A stretch of DNA of 64,000 nt from Lachnospiraceae bacterium XBD2001. Lineage in GTDB: Bacteria > Bacillota > Clostridia > Lachnospirales > Lachnospiraceae. A program made the position numbers and the translations under genes. The stretch spans positions 141,146-205,145 of the forward strand of contig FPAN01000007.1 of NCBI GenBank assembly GCA_900116395.1, read 5' to 3'. Position 1 is the stretch's first letter; every line of letters starts with the position of its first letter. Under the pieces are notes generated by a model. The model searched no databases, was not told the origin of the DNA, and saw only the letters and a list, made by a program, of their open reading frames with translations. Shown piece after piece: positions 1 through 9,082 of the stretch.

Positions 1-40
1 TGCCATAAAACATCCGATCAAAAAAGTCAGCTTTTCTCAT
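1..40 (-). CDS. Start of a further gene of the polysaccharide operon, cut by the window edge
   Basis: An ATG at 40 on the minus strand opens a frame of 13 codons that is still open at base 1 and reads MRKADFFDRMFYG. A purine-rich AAGGA lies about nine bases upstream, and the frame begins 48 bases after the stop of the methyltransferase-kinase gene, the same direction and spacing style as the rest of the operon. Nothing can be said about function from 13 residues; another glycosyltransferase or polymer gene would be the natural expectation from position. Confidence 0.4.
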   Translation of the reverse strand, partial: MRKADFFDRMFYG

Positions 41-87
41 GCATTACATTCCTTGCTATTATACCATTTGAGGCCGAATGGGAAAAC

Positions 88-2637
88 CTATCGTTCTAAC
101 CTGCGATATTGCTTCTCCCAGCCCTTCTTGGCACGCTTGTCACCAAGTCTTGCCAAGAAGGCACCAAGGCCTTCTTCACCAAGTAACTGTATCCCCTTGT
201 GAAAATGATTCGCGATTCGTGCGCCTTTACCCGGACGCATTCCCCGTTTGGCATCCCCTTTGGAAATTTTCACTTGCTTACGAATCATGGTCGTTTGGAA
301 CTGTACGGTCAGAGGAAACCGAATATCCTCATCCCGCTCATAGCTTACAATATAACCCGTTTTATCATCCGCTGCCACATTCCGGTACTTCCGGTTGGCA
401 TCGGCTCTTACCACACGGCGAATGCTTACCGACAGTGTGGTATCTTTTGCATCTTTGACGGTAATACCCACCGGTTCTTTGGCTAGGGCATAGCCCATAA
501 TCAAATCCTCGGTACCGCGGGTGGTATAACCATCCACACAAACATCCAAGGTCTCAGCGGTACATTCCGACCTTCCTTGCTGCTTGCTCGGCTTCATGCC
601 GAAGGCGGCTCGCAATCGTTGGATTCGATTGTCATCCGAATCGTAGGACTGTGTCACACCACAGGCTTCATCAAAATTCACCAACGCATCATAGCTATAC
701 GCTAAGGTAACTTCCTTCGTACCCGGAAGCAAACCAATCAACATCGCCGGTGTCTTCTCCAGGAACAGATAGATATCCTTGCCCTGCTTCTTCTCGTAAT
801 CACAAGATACGAATAGGTCGCGTCCCTGCTCATCCTGCGCCGTTATGTTCGATAGAATACCGGCAAATCCGGCCACTTCCACCCGAAGCCAACGGGTTGC
901 CGCTTCCACCGGAATGGACAGCTTCGTTCCTTTGGCGCTTCCCTTCGGATGGACTTCAATCTGCCCTTCCGGAAGGAATCCCTCGCCCAAATCAGCGAAT
1001 ACCTTCACACCAAAAGGACCCTCTTCGCCGGTTGGTGCTACTTCGCCAAGGCAACCTTCCTCTGTATACAGAGGCTTGTGGCCACCGTAGATATATTCCT
1101 GGAAATGTTCCTCCATCTGATGGTAGAGGTCCAGTTCCCGCTCATCAAATCCGAAATGTCGGTACGCTTCTTCCGTAAGAATCTCTAAGCGCTGCGGCTT
1201 CGCATGTAAATAATAAAACAGACAACGGAACATCAAGAAGCGGAACGGAACCGGAAACCGGAAGCTCCATTCGTAATCAATGATCCACCACTTGTTATTA
1301 TCACAGATAACATTAGCAAAAATCAAATCCACATCCGTAACGGACAAGGTTACATCCGTCCGATTCGGCCACTGCAGCTCTCCAAGGAAAATCTCGGAAA
1401 ACTCCGGCATCAGGTAGAACTCTCTGGTCGCTCCACGGGACAACTCATCGAAGAAGTTCTCCATCAAGGCATAGACCTTATCGATGGCACCGGAAAACAG
1501 ATACCCATCCAACATGTGCTCTAAGGATTCGCCCGGTGCGAAGTCAAAGACCACCTGGGTCAAATCCTCCGAGCCATGACACATGCAGGGATAAAACTTG
1601 GTATTGGCCAGTGCTCCGGCCAAATCCCGCTGCAAAGCCAGGATATTCTGAATGTGATCGCATCCCTCCGGCAAAAACGCCCGCTTCCGTACGAAGCGCG
1701 GTGCATCCTTCGGTTCATAGACTTCCGTACTAATGGCAAAATCTGCCTTCCTGCGGGTAGAATACTTCACATAGGATGCCAAATCACTGCAATCCACCGT
1801 ACCCGGCTGCAGGATACACAAATAGGTGTTGGCAAATTCCTCGAATAAGCCTTCCTGCAACGCCGTCATAAATGCCCCATCCTCGTGGAACAGACGGCTT
1901 CCGCCATTTTTTGTTATGGCATCGTGGAAGAAATCCTCCCCGTCCGGCATATGACGTTCCGAATAAATATGCTCCGGAAATACTGCATCCGGAACCGGAT
2001 AGTAGAAGCACGCGTCAAGGCCTGCTTTTTCAAATATCTGCTGCAATTCCCGGTAGGTATAGCGCATCTGGCCGTCCTTGCCGAAGTTTCCAACAAACTC
2101 TCCGAATGGAATCTCTTCCTGGTTGGTAGAAGAAAAATACTTCATGCCCATGCGGTTATCATTTACCAACAGAATGCGGCCCGATTCCGAAAGATATCCA
2201 CACAAACGCTGTAAGAATTCCGCGAATCCACCCTTAGCCAAATGGCGTACGGTCTTCGAAGCCATGCCTTCTTCCAAAAGAATCCAGTCATAATGCTCTT
2301 CCAAGGCCGATAAGAATGCCTCGCCATCGGTAACTACGGAAAGATTCGCATCCGCATCCATTCGCGGGATGATAACTTCTGCAGAGGATTCATCTTCTTC
2401 AATGACATCCACAATGGCACCACCCTGCACCAGTTCCGCCGTTAAGGTTCCAACGCCGGCGCCAATCTGTAATACCCGCTTTCCGGTAAAAGGGATCCAA
2501 TGAATGAGGTTCTTGCGCTCCGGCAGAAGTTCTAACAAAAGCTTCCGATTCCCGGTCTGTCGCAAATCCTCTTCCGTGTACCCCTCGCTATGTAATTTCA
2601 GAAAATCCAATACATCCTCTTGGAAGCTTCCCGACAT
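88..2637 (-). CDS. Methyltransferase-kinase fusion, WbdD-like candidate polysaccharide chain terminator
   Basis: 849 residues. The N-terminal third is a class I SAM-dependent methyltransferase: glycine-rich motif I (VLQIGAGVGTLT) at residues 55-66, then the NRMGMKYF and FYYPVPD blocks common in glycan methyltransferases. The middle (about 300-480) looks like a phosphotransferase of the choline/aminoglycoside kinase fold: catalytic Asp437 and Asn442 in VDLIFAN, and metal-binding Asp454 in WIIDYEW. The rest is beta-rich and unrecognised. A methyltransferase joined to a kinase is the architecture of WbdD, which caps polymannose O antigen in E. coli O8/O9a and so sets chain length for an ABC exporter whose Wzt subunit reads the cap. 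Here the gene sits in the same operon as wzm and a long wzt, which supports a cap role by analogy; the substrate is inferred, not shown. It starts four bases after the preceding stop. Confidence 0.75.
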   Translation of the reverse strand: MSGSFQEDVLDFLKLHSEGYTEEDLRQTGNRKLLLELLPERKNLIHWIPFTGKRVLQIGAGVGTLTAELVQGGAIVDVIEEDESSAEVIIPRMDADANLSVVTDGEAFLSALEEHYDWILLEEGMASKTVRHLAKGGFAEFLQRLCGYLSESGRILLVNDNRMGMKYFSSTNQEEIPFGEFVGNFGKDGQMRYTYRELQQIFEKAGLDACFYYPVPDAVFPEHIYSERHMPDGEDFFHDAITKNGGSRLFHEDGAFMTALQEGLFEEFANTYLCILQPGTVDCSDLASYVKYSTRRKADFAISTEVYEPKDAPRFVRKRAFLPEGCDHIQNILALQRDLAGALANTKFYPCMCHGSEDLTQVVFDFAPGESLEHMLDGYLFSGAIDKVYALMENFFDELSRGATREFYLMPEFSEIFLGELQWPNRTDVTLSVTDVDLIFANVICDNNKWWIIDYEWSFRFPVPFRFLMFRCLFYYLHAKPQRLEILTEEAYRHFGFDERELDLYHQMEEHFQEYIYGGHKPLYTEEGCLGEVAPTGEEGPFGVKVFADLGEGFLPEGQIEVHPKGSAKGTKLSIPVEAATRWLRVEVAGFAGILSNITAQDEQGRDLFVSCDYEKKQGKDIYLFLEKTPAMLIGLLPGTKEVTLAYSYDALVNFDEACGVTQSYDSDDNRIQRLRAAFGMKPSKQQGRSECTAETLDVCVDGYTTRGTEDLIMGYALAKEPVGITVKDAKDTTLSVSIRRVVRADANRKYRNVAADDKTGYIVSYERDEDIRFPLTVQFQTTMIRKQVKISKGDAKRGMRPGKGARIANHFHKGIQLLGEEGLGAFLARLGDKRAKKGWEKQYRRLER

Positions 2638-2640
2638 GTT

Positions 2641-3861
2641 TTACCCTCTCTTTGCCCGATCCGCTTCGATAGAATCCCGCATGAAGGTACATACGGTTTC
2701 CATCTCTTCCTTCCAGGTAATACCCTCCGCGTATTCTTTGCCCTGTACGCGAAGCGGCTCCAATTCTTCTCTATGTTTCAAATAATAAATCAGCTTGTCT
2801 GCAATATCCCAAGGATCATCCTCCGTCAGAATTGCATTCTGATCATTCAATTCCCAGGTATTGTTGTCGCCACCATCGGAGACAACCACAGAACCGGAGG
2901 CCATCACCTCAATCGGAAGCAATGACATATTGGTTGCGGACAATACCAGGCACATATCACACTGGCTGTACACATCCGACATTTTTTCCGGAGGCATAAT
3001 GCCCTTGTCGATACACTTAAATCCAAAAGGATAATCGGAAATCGGCTGTCCTGCCATCACAACTTCCAACTCCGGAATCTCCTGTGCCACCATATCCAGT
3101 GCCATGGTTCCAATCTCGAACTCACGACGTGCGGTGTATGGCCTTGCATAGAAGAAAATACGCGGTACGTTATCCTTCTTGGTACCGAAGTGATAGCGGC
3201 TGCGCTCATAGGAGAAGCGGAAGCCTTCCGTCTCCATGCCGTAATCCTTGTGCAGCTTATCAGCCAACCACAGACCTGCCGTTACGCCACGGAAGCCGAA
3301 GTGGTAGGTCTTCTCTGCCAAGTGATACAAAGAGCCCATCGGATAGAACCAAGGCTCGAAATCCTGTACAAAATAGAACTTGCTTAAGCAGTTATGGAAT
3401 CTGCGCAGTACATAGGCACTCTGCCAGGAGGTGCAAACACAGCCGTCCGCATAACCCATGGTTCGGAAATCCCAGTAGATTTCATTGTCCCCAAGGTCAT
3501 ATCCGTAGTAATCCTTCACTGCCTGACGCAGTTCCTCGGAAGTACCCAGATTCGAGTCATCCCAGCACATATAGATCTTATTCTTAATGCCCATCTCAGA
3601 CAGATAGGAAATGGTACGGAAAATGGTGGTATGTCCGCCGGATCCCGGTCCCATCAACGGAATCACCCAGTTCAAGGTAATCGGGTCACCGTTGGCTCTG
3701 GCCTTCTTGTAGGCCTCCTCGTCAAATGGAAATTCCGTTTGCTCCATTAAGATGTCGTAATCCGGTGTTCCACGCTTTAACTTGTATTTCTTTTCCAATA
3801 CATATCCGTAACGGTTTAAGGTTTTCTCTAAGGATATGCGAATTTTTGTTTTTAATCTCAT
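2641..3861 (-). CDS. WsaF-like GT4 rhamnosyltransferase
   Basis: 406 residues from the ATG at 3861, chosen because it overlaps the upstream stop as ATGA, whereas an upstream in-frame start would run 62 codons into the previous gene. A glycine-rich GPGSGGH block near the N terminus, FVQDFEPWFYPMGS in the middle, and the C-terminal LPIEVMASGSVVV nucleotide-binding segment match GT-B rhamnosyltransferases of the WsaF type, which extend rhamnan chains with dTDP-rhamnose. It is a cytoplasmic enzyme without membrane segments. The neighbours (two GT2 enzymes, Wzm/Wzt, RmlA/C) support a role in rhamnose polymer elongation. Linkage specificity cannot be read from the sequence. Confidence 0.8.
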   Translation of the reverse strand: MRLKTKIRISLEKTLNRYGYVLEKKYKLKRGTPDYDILMEQTEFPFDEEAYKKARANGDPITLNWVIPLMGPGSGGHTTIFRTISYLSEMGIKNKIYMCWDDSNLGTSEELRQAVKDYYGYDLGDNEIYWDFRTMGYADGCVCTSWQSAYVLRRFHNCLSKFYFVQDFEPWFYPMGSLYHLAEKTYHFGFRGVTAGLWLADKLHKDYGMETEGFRFSYERSRYHFGTKKDNVPRIFFYARPYTARREFEIGTMALDMVAQEIPELEVVMAGQPISDYPFGFKCIDKGIMPPEKMSDVYSQCDMCLVLSATNMSLLPIEVMASGSVVVSDGGDNNTWELNDQNAILTEDDPWDIADKLIYYLKHREELEPLRVQGKEYAEGITWKEEMETVCTFMRDSIEADRAKRG

Positions 3862-4814
3862 GCCTTGTCCTCTTTTTGATGTGCTGCCCGATATGCAGCC
3901 CGATATCTGATGCCGTTGCGTCGGAATGCATACAGGCACCAACCGATGCGCGCGAAGAAAGATTTGTCCTTCCGACGCAGGATGTAACCGCAATTGAACT
4001 TGGTATCTCCTAAAATCTTGTGGATCATAGCTCCCCTGGTTGGGCACGGCGTATCACCGAAGATCTTGTATACCGAAGCAAAATCATCGAAGTAGCGCTT
4101 CGGATAATCCCGCAACGGATAGTCATGGGAATGATATACCACTGCTCCCGGAATGTAGGCCTTCTTGTAGCCGGCTTCCAGAGCACGGGCCGCCCATTCC
4201 TGGTCTTCCGCGAAGTCAACATCTGCATAAGGAAGCTGCTCAAATACGCTGCGACGGATGATGGAACTGTTGTCTGAGAAGAATCCCAGCCACTGCCGAT
4301 ATCCCGCATCTTCCTCATAGACCTTCCGGTTGCCTTCATGCAGGGAAAAAATCCGATTCTCTCCGAAGACTTCTACGCCACCGTACGGATCTTCCCGCAG
4401 GAAGTTGTAAAAATGCAATTCCAGCATCTGCTGGTCCACCAGGTTACACTCCGGATACGGAACATGCTTACCGAAGGCCCCGGCTACTTCCGGCATGGAA
4501 TCCATAGCTTCCACAAAATGCTCCACCCAATATTCGTCCGTCGGGAGCGCATCCTGGGTAATAAAGCTGATATATCTTCCGGTTCCAAGGGATGCACCGA
4601 AGGCTCTCGTCTTACCGTGACCGAACTCCTGTGGCGGAATCTCCGTCACCGAAAATCCGGCATCCTTCGCAACTGCCACACTATCATCGGAGGATCCGGA
4701 ATCCACGACGATGACTTCGTATGTATAATCCGTCTGTTGGTTTTGCAACACTTTGCACACCTGACGGAATCGATCTCCACCGTTCTTCACGGGGATGACA
4801 ATACTTAAGTCCAT
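3858..4814 (-). CDS. GT2 family glycosyltransferase, rhamnosyltransferase-like
   Basis: 318 residues. The N terminus carries a GT-A fold: IVIPVKNGG for the nucleotide, VVDSGSSDDS, and FITQDALP at the position of the DxD metal motif. The acceptor half has AEDQEWAARAL, the usual ED of inverting GT2 enzymes. It resembles bacterial rhamnosyltransferases that add rhamnose from dTDP-rhamnose. It overlaps the following gene by four bases (ATGA) and the preceding gene by ten, so the three transferases are probably translationally coupled. The exact sugar and linkage are inference from the rml genes in the same operon. Confidence 0.8.
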   Translation of the reverse strand: MDLSIVIPVKNGGDRFRQVCKVLQNQQTDYTYEVIVVDSGSSDDSVAVAKDAGFSVTEIPPQEFGHGKTRAFGASLGTGRYISFITQDALPTDEYWVEHFVEAMDSMPEVAGAFGKHVPYPECNLVDQQMLELHFYNFLREDPYGGVEVFGENRIFSLHEGNRKVYEEDAGYRQWLGFFSDNSSIIRRSVFEQLPYADVDFAEDQEWAARALEAGYKKAYIPGAVVYHSHDYPLRDYPKRYFDDFASVYKIFGDTPCPTRGAMIHKILGDTKFNCGYILRRKDKSFFARIGWCLYAFRRNGIRYRAAYRAAHQKEDKA

Positions 4815-6268
4815 AGATGCTTCACCTCAAAATTATCGTTGTCATAGCTTAGATGCACGTTATAGCTTGGATCTCCCTGGCGCAGCTGGGTAAACCATCT
4901 ACGCTGGAACGTCATACTCTCTCGATTGAATCTGGCCAGCTTCTCGGGATTTTGTTCATCCCGTCCGCGACTCTTGGATTCGAAGTGGGTCAACACCACC
5001 TGTGGCGTTAAAACAATGCGATACCCCGCATCCCGAATCTTCATGCACAAATCCGTATCGTTGAAGGCCACCTTCATATCTTCGTCGAATCCGCCGACCT
5101 GATCGAATACATCCTTCGGTACCATCATGCAGGCAGCCGTCACGGCTCCAACGTTCTGTGGCATTTCCAACCGATGCAAATAGCCCTTGGCATCCCCAGG
5201 CCATCCGATATAGCCATGACCGGCCACACCGCGAATACCTACGGTTACGCCTCCGTGCTGAATGGTCTCATCCGGATACAAAAGCTTCGCTCCTACCGCA
5301 CCAACCCCTTCATGCTGGGCATAAGAGACCATCTCATCCAGCCAATCGCCGGAACGGATCTCGGTGTCGTTGTTTAGGAATAACAGAATCTCGCCCTTAC
5401 AATCTCTCACACCATAATTGTTGATGTAAGAATAGTTCCAGTCGGTGATACAGGTCACCACCCGTACCGGTTCCTTCAAGGATTCATAGTATGCGAAGGT
5501 TGCTTCTTCGGTACTGTTATTCTCGATGACCACGATTTCATAATTCGGATAGGTGGTCTTCGTAAGAATGGAATCCAGGCAGGCCTTCAGGGTCTCTACC
5601 TGATCCTTGTTTGGAATCACGATACTTACCAGAGGCTTCTCGCTGTTTCGTATTGCCAGAGTCTCCTGTAGGGAAGCTACCATATGCTCCTGGTGGGATA
5701 AGATGCGGTCTACATGCAACACATCTTCCACGCCAAAGGCATGCTGTCGTAATGCGCTTCGAATGGCCTCTTCCGTATCAAGACCTCTCTCCTTGGCCCA
5801 ATCTGCGGCTACACAGATAGCTCCGCCGAAGAAGTCTAAGACCTCTGCCGTCTCCAGGGCATAATCCGGGAAAAAGCAACCGTGACAGGCACCAACGCCC
5901 GGAAGATTCACCTCCCAGAGGGTTCCTTCGTCTTCCACCGGAAGTGCTCCGGTTACTGCCAAATCCGTATACACCACCAAGGGACGCTTTTTGCACTCTA
6001 CAATACGGATACTGCAGGCTGCCATGAAGTCCGGTGCAATGGTTGCATCCTGTGGAATAAGTAGCCAATATTCCGCCGCTTCCCCCACTTTGCCGAAGGA
6101 AATCGGATGGCGCTTAGCCAGCTTCCAGAGGTGATCACGCTCTAATCCATTTAAAGAAAAGCATGAGAAAGGAAGCTCCTTCTCCAGCCGACGTTGGTCA
6201 TAATAGAAGAGGGTGCGGCGTAGTCCGAATCGTTTTAAAAAGCTTGCTGCCGTTCTTACCTTACTCAT
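4805..6268 (-). CDS. GT2 family glycosyltransferase with N-terminal extension
   Basis: 487 residues. The first 200 residues are an extension with no motif I recognise. The GT-A domain follows at about 210-330: IVIPNKDQ, VVIENNST, and FLNNDTEI at the DxD position; then GGFDEDMKVAFNDTDLCMKI, the typical acceptor-side ND/ED motif of GT2 rhamnosyltransferases. It lies 15 bases after wzt and overlaps the next transferase by ten bases. Enzymes of this layout commonly prime or extend rhamnose polymers on the cytoplasmic face; which of the three transferases acts first cannot be told. Confidence 0.8.
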   Translation of the reverse strand: MSKVRTAASFLKRFGLRRTLFYYDQRRLEKELPFSCFSLNGLERDHLWKLAKRHPISFGKVGEAAEYWLLIPQDATIAPDFMAACSIRIVECKKRPLVVYTDLAVTGALPVEDEGTLWEVNLPGVGACHGCFFPDYALETAEVLDFFGGAICVAADWAKERGLDTEEAIRSALRQHAFGVEDVLHVDRILSHQEHMVASLQETLAIRNSEKPLVSIVIPNKDQVETLKACLDSILTKTTYPNYEIVVIENNSTEEATFAYYESLKEPVRVVTCITDWNYSYINNYGVRDCKGEILLFLNNDTEIRSGDWLDEMVSYAQHEGVGAVGAKLLYPDETIQHGGVTVGIRGVAGHGYIGWPGDAKGYLHRLEMPQNVGAVTAACMMVPKDVFDQVGGFDEDMKVAFNDTDLCMKIRDAGYRIVLTPQVVLTHFESKSRGRDEQNPEKLARFNRESMTFQRRWFTQLRQGDPSYNVHLSYDNDNFEVKHLWT

Positions 6269-6283
6269 GCTTATATCCTATTG

Positions 6284-7588
6284 TTATACTTTTGTTACTG
6301 TGGTGGTGGAGTTCATATCGTAGTAACCCACCGTGTCTTTGTCAGAAACCACCGTCAGATTGATTACATCATACAGACGATGGAATACGCGGAACTCGCC
6401 ATACTCATATCCGGTACAGCTAATGGACAGCAAATACTCGCCGCCCTGGAGATTCATCTCCTGTTCGAAAGATGCCACATACACATCTCCCTGGGAAACC
6501 TCCCCTACATCCTGCTTCTCATACATGGTATTGGTACCGGTAATGGCAACGCCCATGGTGTTCTTAATGGTGTAGGTAAAAATCGGATCGTAGACCCGCT
6601 TGTCGAATAACACCTTCGACTTGATGGTGAAGCGACTACCCTTCATCAAGGTGGTGGTCAGCATTCCCTTCTCATCTTCTACGGCAAAATCAATGATGTG
6701 TGCCGTTCCGTCGCCATACTCGTTGACTTCCGGATTGATGGTGAAGTGACTCATCCAGGAATCCTCGGCGTGCTCCTGGCCCGTTAAGTTCTGATCACTG
6801 GTGGAGCTGTGAACGCTCTCTTCCCCGGCGGCAATTTTCTTGGTATCCGCCTGATTTACAAGTACCTTCTTGTATAAATCAATCATGTCCTTCGGAGTTC
6901 CCTCTGCTAACATGCTACCTTTGTTTAAAAGAATGGCATGGTCACAGTAGCGGGAAATCGCACTCAAATCATGACTTACAAACAAAATCGTCTTGCCCTG
7001 CTTCTTGAAGTCATCGAACTTCTTGTAGCACTTGGCCTGGAAGAATGCATCACCAACGGATAATGCCTCATCCACAATGAGAATCTCCGGATCAATGTTG
7101 ATGGCAACTGCGAAGGCCAAACGGACAAACATACCGGAAGAATACGTCTTCACCGGTTGATTCACGAAATCGCCGATATCTGCGAAGGATAAAATATCCT
7201 CCATCTTGGCATCAATCTCGCTCTTACTGAATCCCATCATGGTTCCATTAAGATAAATGTTTTCAATACCGGTGTATTCCTGATTGAATCCGGCACCAAG
7301 CTCTAAGAGTGCGGAGATACGTCCATTGATCTCCACCTCTCCGGAGGTTGGGCTTAACACGCCGGTAATAATTTTAAGAATCGTGGACTTGCCGGCACCG
7401 TTGGTTCCGATGATACCTACACACTCTCCACGATGAATATCAAAGCTCATATCCTGCAGTGCATGATGCTCGCGATATACCTTCTTACGGGATAATCCCA
7501 AAGCATCAATCACACGGTCTGCATTGCGGTTATAGAGCTTATATATTTTACTCACGTTCTTCACGCGAATTGCACAATTCTCTGCCAT
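6284..7588 (-). CDS. wzt: Polysaccharide ABC exporter ATPase with C-terminal glycan-binding domain
   Basis: 434 residues. ATPase domain: Walker A GTNGAGKST at 61-69, ABC signature YSSGM at 149-153, Walker B with ILIVDEALSVGD at 169-180, and switch His in FVSHDLS. About 150 residues beyond the ATPase (280-434) form a beta-rich domain, as in the E. coli O9a Wzt whose C-terminal domain binds the capped end of the finished polymer. A short TagH-type ATPase would lack it. The gene follows wzm by 13 bases. The long form fits a terminally modified polymer and matches the methyltransferase-kinase downstream. Confidence 0.9.
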   Translation of the reverse strand: MAENCAIRVKNVSKIYKLYNRNADRVIDALGLSRKKVYREHHALQDMSFDIHRGECVGIIGTNGAGKSTILKIITGVLSPTSGEVEINGRISALLELGAGFNQEYTGIENIYLNGTMMGFSKSEIDAKMEDILSFADIGDFVNQPVKTYSSGMFVRLAFAVAINIDPEILIVDEALSVGDAFFQAKCYKKFDDFKKQGKTILFVSHDLSAISRYCDHAILLNKGSMLAEGTPKDMIDLYKKVLVNQADTKKIAAGEESVHSSTSDQNLTGQEHAEDSWMSHFTINPEVNEYGDGTAHIIDFAVEDEKGMLTTTLMKGSRFTIKSKVLFDKRVYDPIFTYTIKNTMGVAITGTNTMYEKQDVGEVSQGDVYVASFEQEMNLQGGEYLLSISCTGYEYGEFRVFHRLYDVINLTVVSDKDTVGYYDMNSTTTVTKV

Positions 7589-7601
7589 ATCTCGCTCCTA
7601 A

Positions 7602-8492
7602 CTACAATACGTCCGCAAAGTGCATACGCAGCTTACGGAAAATCAAAATTCCCACACCGAAAATCAGCAGGGTAATAAACCAAAACCAAGCCATCAGCTC
7701 TCCATCTGCCCAAAACGGTGTTCCGCCGATCAAGGCTTCACGGTATCCGTTCACGATATAGAACATTGGGTTGGCCTTCAGAATCGCCTGCATCACCGGG
7801 GAGATGTTCTTCATGCCATAGAAGTTCCACATAATCGGGGTACCCCAGATTAACAGCTGAAGCAGGATATTCACCACCTGTAACAAATCACGGAAAAATA
7901 CCGCAACCGCACTGGTGGCATACACAATACCCATAGCCAGCACGAAGGTACAGATCAGATAATACGGAATCTGCAGCCAGTACACTGTCGGAAAACGTCC
8001 ATACAGTAGGAACATCAACAGGGTAAAAGCGATAAAAAACAAATGTACAAACAGGCAGGAAATCATACGTACCACCGGAAGCACATCAATCTTGAATACC
8101 ACCTTTTTTACCAGATAGTTATAAGAAATGAGGGATGAGGTACCGAAATTCACTGCATCTGCAAAGAAAAACCAGGACACAATACCTGCAACCAACCACA
8201 GTACGAACGGCGCATCAATGCCGGCCTTGGTGGACTGGGTTGCAGCACCGATGGCTTTTTCAAATACAAACCAATATACCAGAACCGTAACCACAGGCTG
8301 AACAAATGCCCATACAACGCCCAGTACGGAGCCCGCGAACTTAGACTTCATATCATTCTTGGCCAAAGCCCGCACCAACTGCCAGTTGGTCACAATATCC
8401 TTCGGGATTTCCATGATTGCCTTCCAGTTCTTGATATAGAATCCAATCAAGAACAGATATGCAACAATCAGAAATATCTGCATCGGGGTCAT
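7602..8492 (-). CDS. wzm: Polysaccharide ABC exporter permease
   Basis: 296 residues with six hydrophobic segments and the ABC-2 type permease pattern, including FAGSVLGVVWAFVQP near the first membrane segment and GTPIMWNFYGM near the C terminus. Wzm moves undecaprenyl-linked glycan across the cytoplasmic membrane, powered by Wzt. The ATG at 8492 follows the rmlC stop by one base. The teichoic acid exporter TagG is the closest alternative; the rhamnosyltransferase and rml context favours a rhamnose polymer. Confidence 0.88.
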   Translation of the reverse strand: MTPMQIFLIVAYLFLIGFYIKNWKAIMEIPKDIVTNWQLVRALAKNDMKSKFAGSVLGVVWAFVQPVVTVLVYWFVFEKAIGAATQSTKAGIDAPFVLWLVAGIVSWFFFADAVNFGTSSLISYNYLVKKVVFKIDVLPVVRMISCLFVHLFFIAFTLLMFLLYGRFPTVYWLQIPYYLICTFVLAMGIVYATSAVAVFFRDLLQVVNILLQLLIWGTPIMWNFYGMKNISPVMQAILKANPMFYIVNGYREALIGGTPFWADGELMAWFWFITLLIFGVGILIFRKLRMHFADVL

Positions 8493-8493
8493 A

Positions 8494-9081
8494 TTAAATC
8501 TCCTGATTCTTCACCTTTTCTAAATACTCTTCGAAGGTCCAGTTCACCTTGTCCTTGTCAGACAAGATCAAATCATCCGGTCCCATTCCTTCCGGCATTG
8601 GCCAATCTACAGCGATATCCTTATCGTTCCAGATCAGTCCGCCCTCATCGTTCGGATGATAGAAATCCGTTACCTTGTAGCAGAACTCTGCATAATCGGA
8701 CAACACGATGAATCCATGTGCGAAGTCCTTCGGAATGAAGAACTGCTTCTTGTTCTCTGCAGTAAGCTCTACGCCGAACCACTTACCATAGGTCTTAGAA
8801 CCCTTACGTAAGTCAACGGCTACATCGAATACAGAACCGTTGATGACACGTACCAACTTGTCCTGTGGATAGTTAATCTGAAAATGAAGGCCACGCAATA
8901 CACCCTTCTTGGATGCAGACTGGTTGTCCTGTACGAACTCTACGTCAATGCCGGCGTCCTTCAAATCGTTCTGGTTGTAACTCTCATAGAAATATCCGCG
9001 CTCATCGCCGAAAACGGTTGGTGTAATGACTGCCAATCCTTCGATTCCGTTACAATTGCGCTCTACTGTAATCTTGCCCAT
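8494..9081 (-). CDS. rfbC: dTDP-4-dehydrorhamnose 3,5-epimerase
   Basis: 195 residues, the usual length of RmlC. It shows the cupin core with VLRGLHFQ (catalytic His66 region) and the FAHGFIVLSDYAEFCYKVTD strand. The enzyme converts dTDP-4-keto-6-deoxyglucose to the L-rhamno epimer, the third step of dTDP-L-rhamnose synthesis. It starts one base after the rmlA stop. The partner steps RmlB and RmlD are not in this operon but at 14725-16699, also minus strand. Confidence 0.95.
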   Translation of the reverse strand: MGKITVERNCNGIEGLAVITPTVFGDERGYFYESYNQNDLKDAGIDVEFVQDNQSASKKGVLRGLHFQINYPQDKLVRVINGSVFDVAVDLRKGSKTYGKWFGVELTAENKKQFFIPKDFAHGFIVLSDYAEFCYKVTDFYHPNDEGGLIWNDKDIAVDWPMPEGMGPDDLILSDKDKVNWTFEEYLEKVKNQEI

Positions 9082-9082
9082 C

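Noticed and set aside
3862-4047. N-terminal extension of the WsaF-like transferase
   Set aside because: The 62 extra codons lie out of frame within the preceding transferase gene, and the ATGA overlap at 3858-3861 gives a better start.
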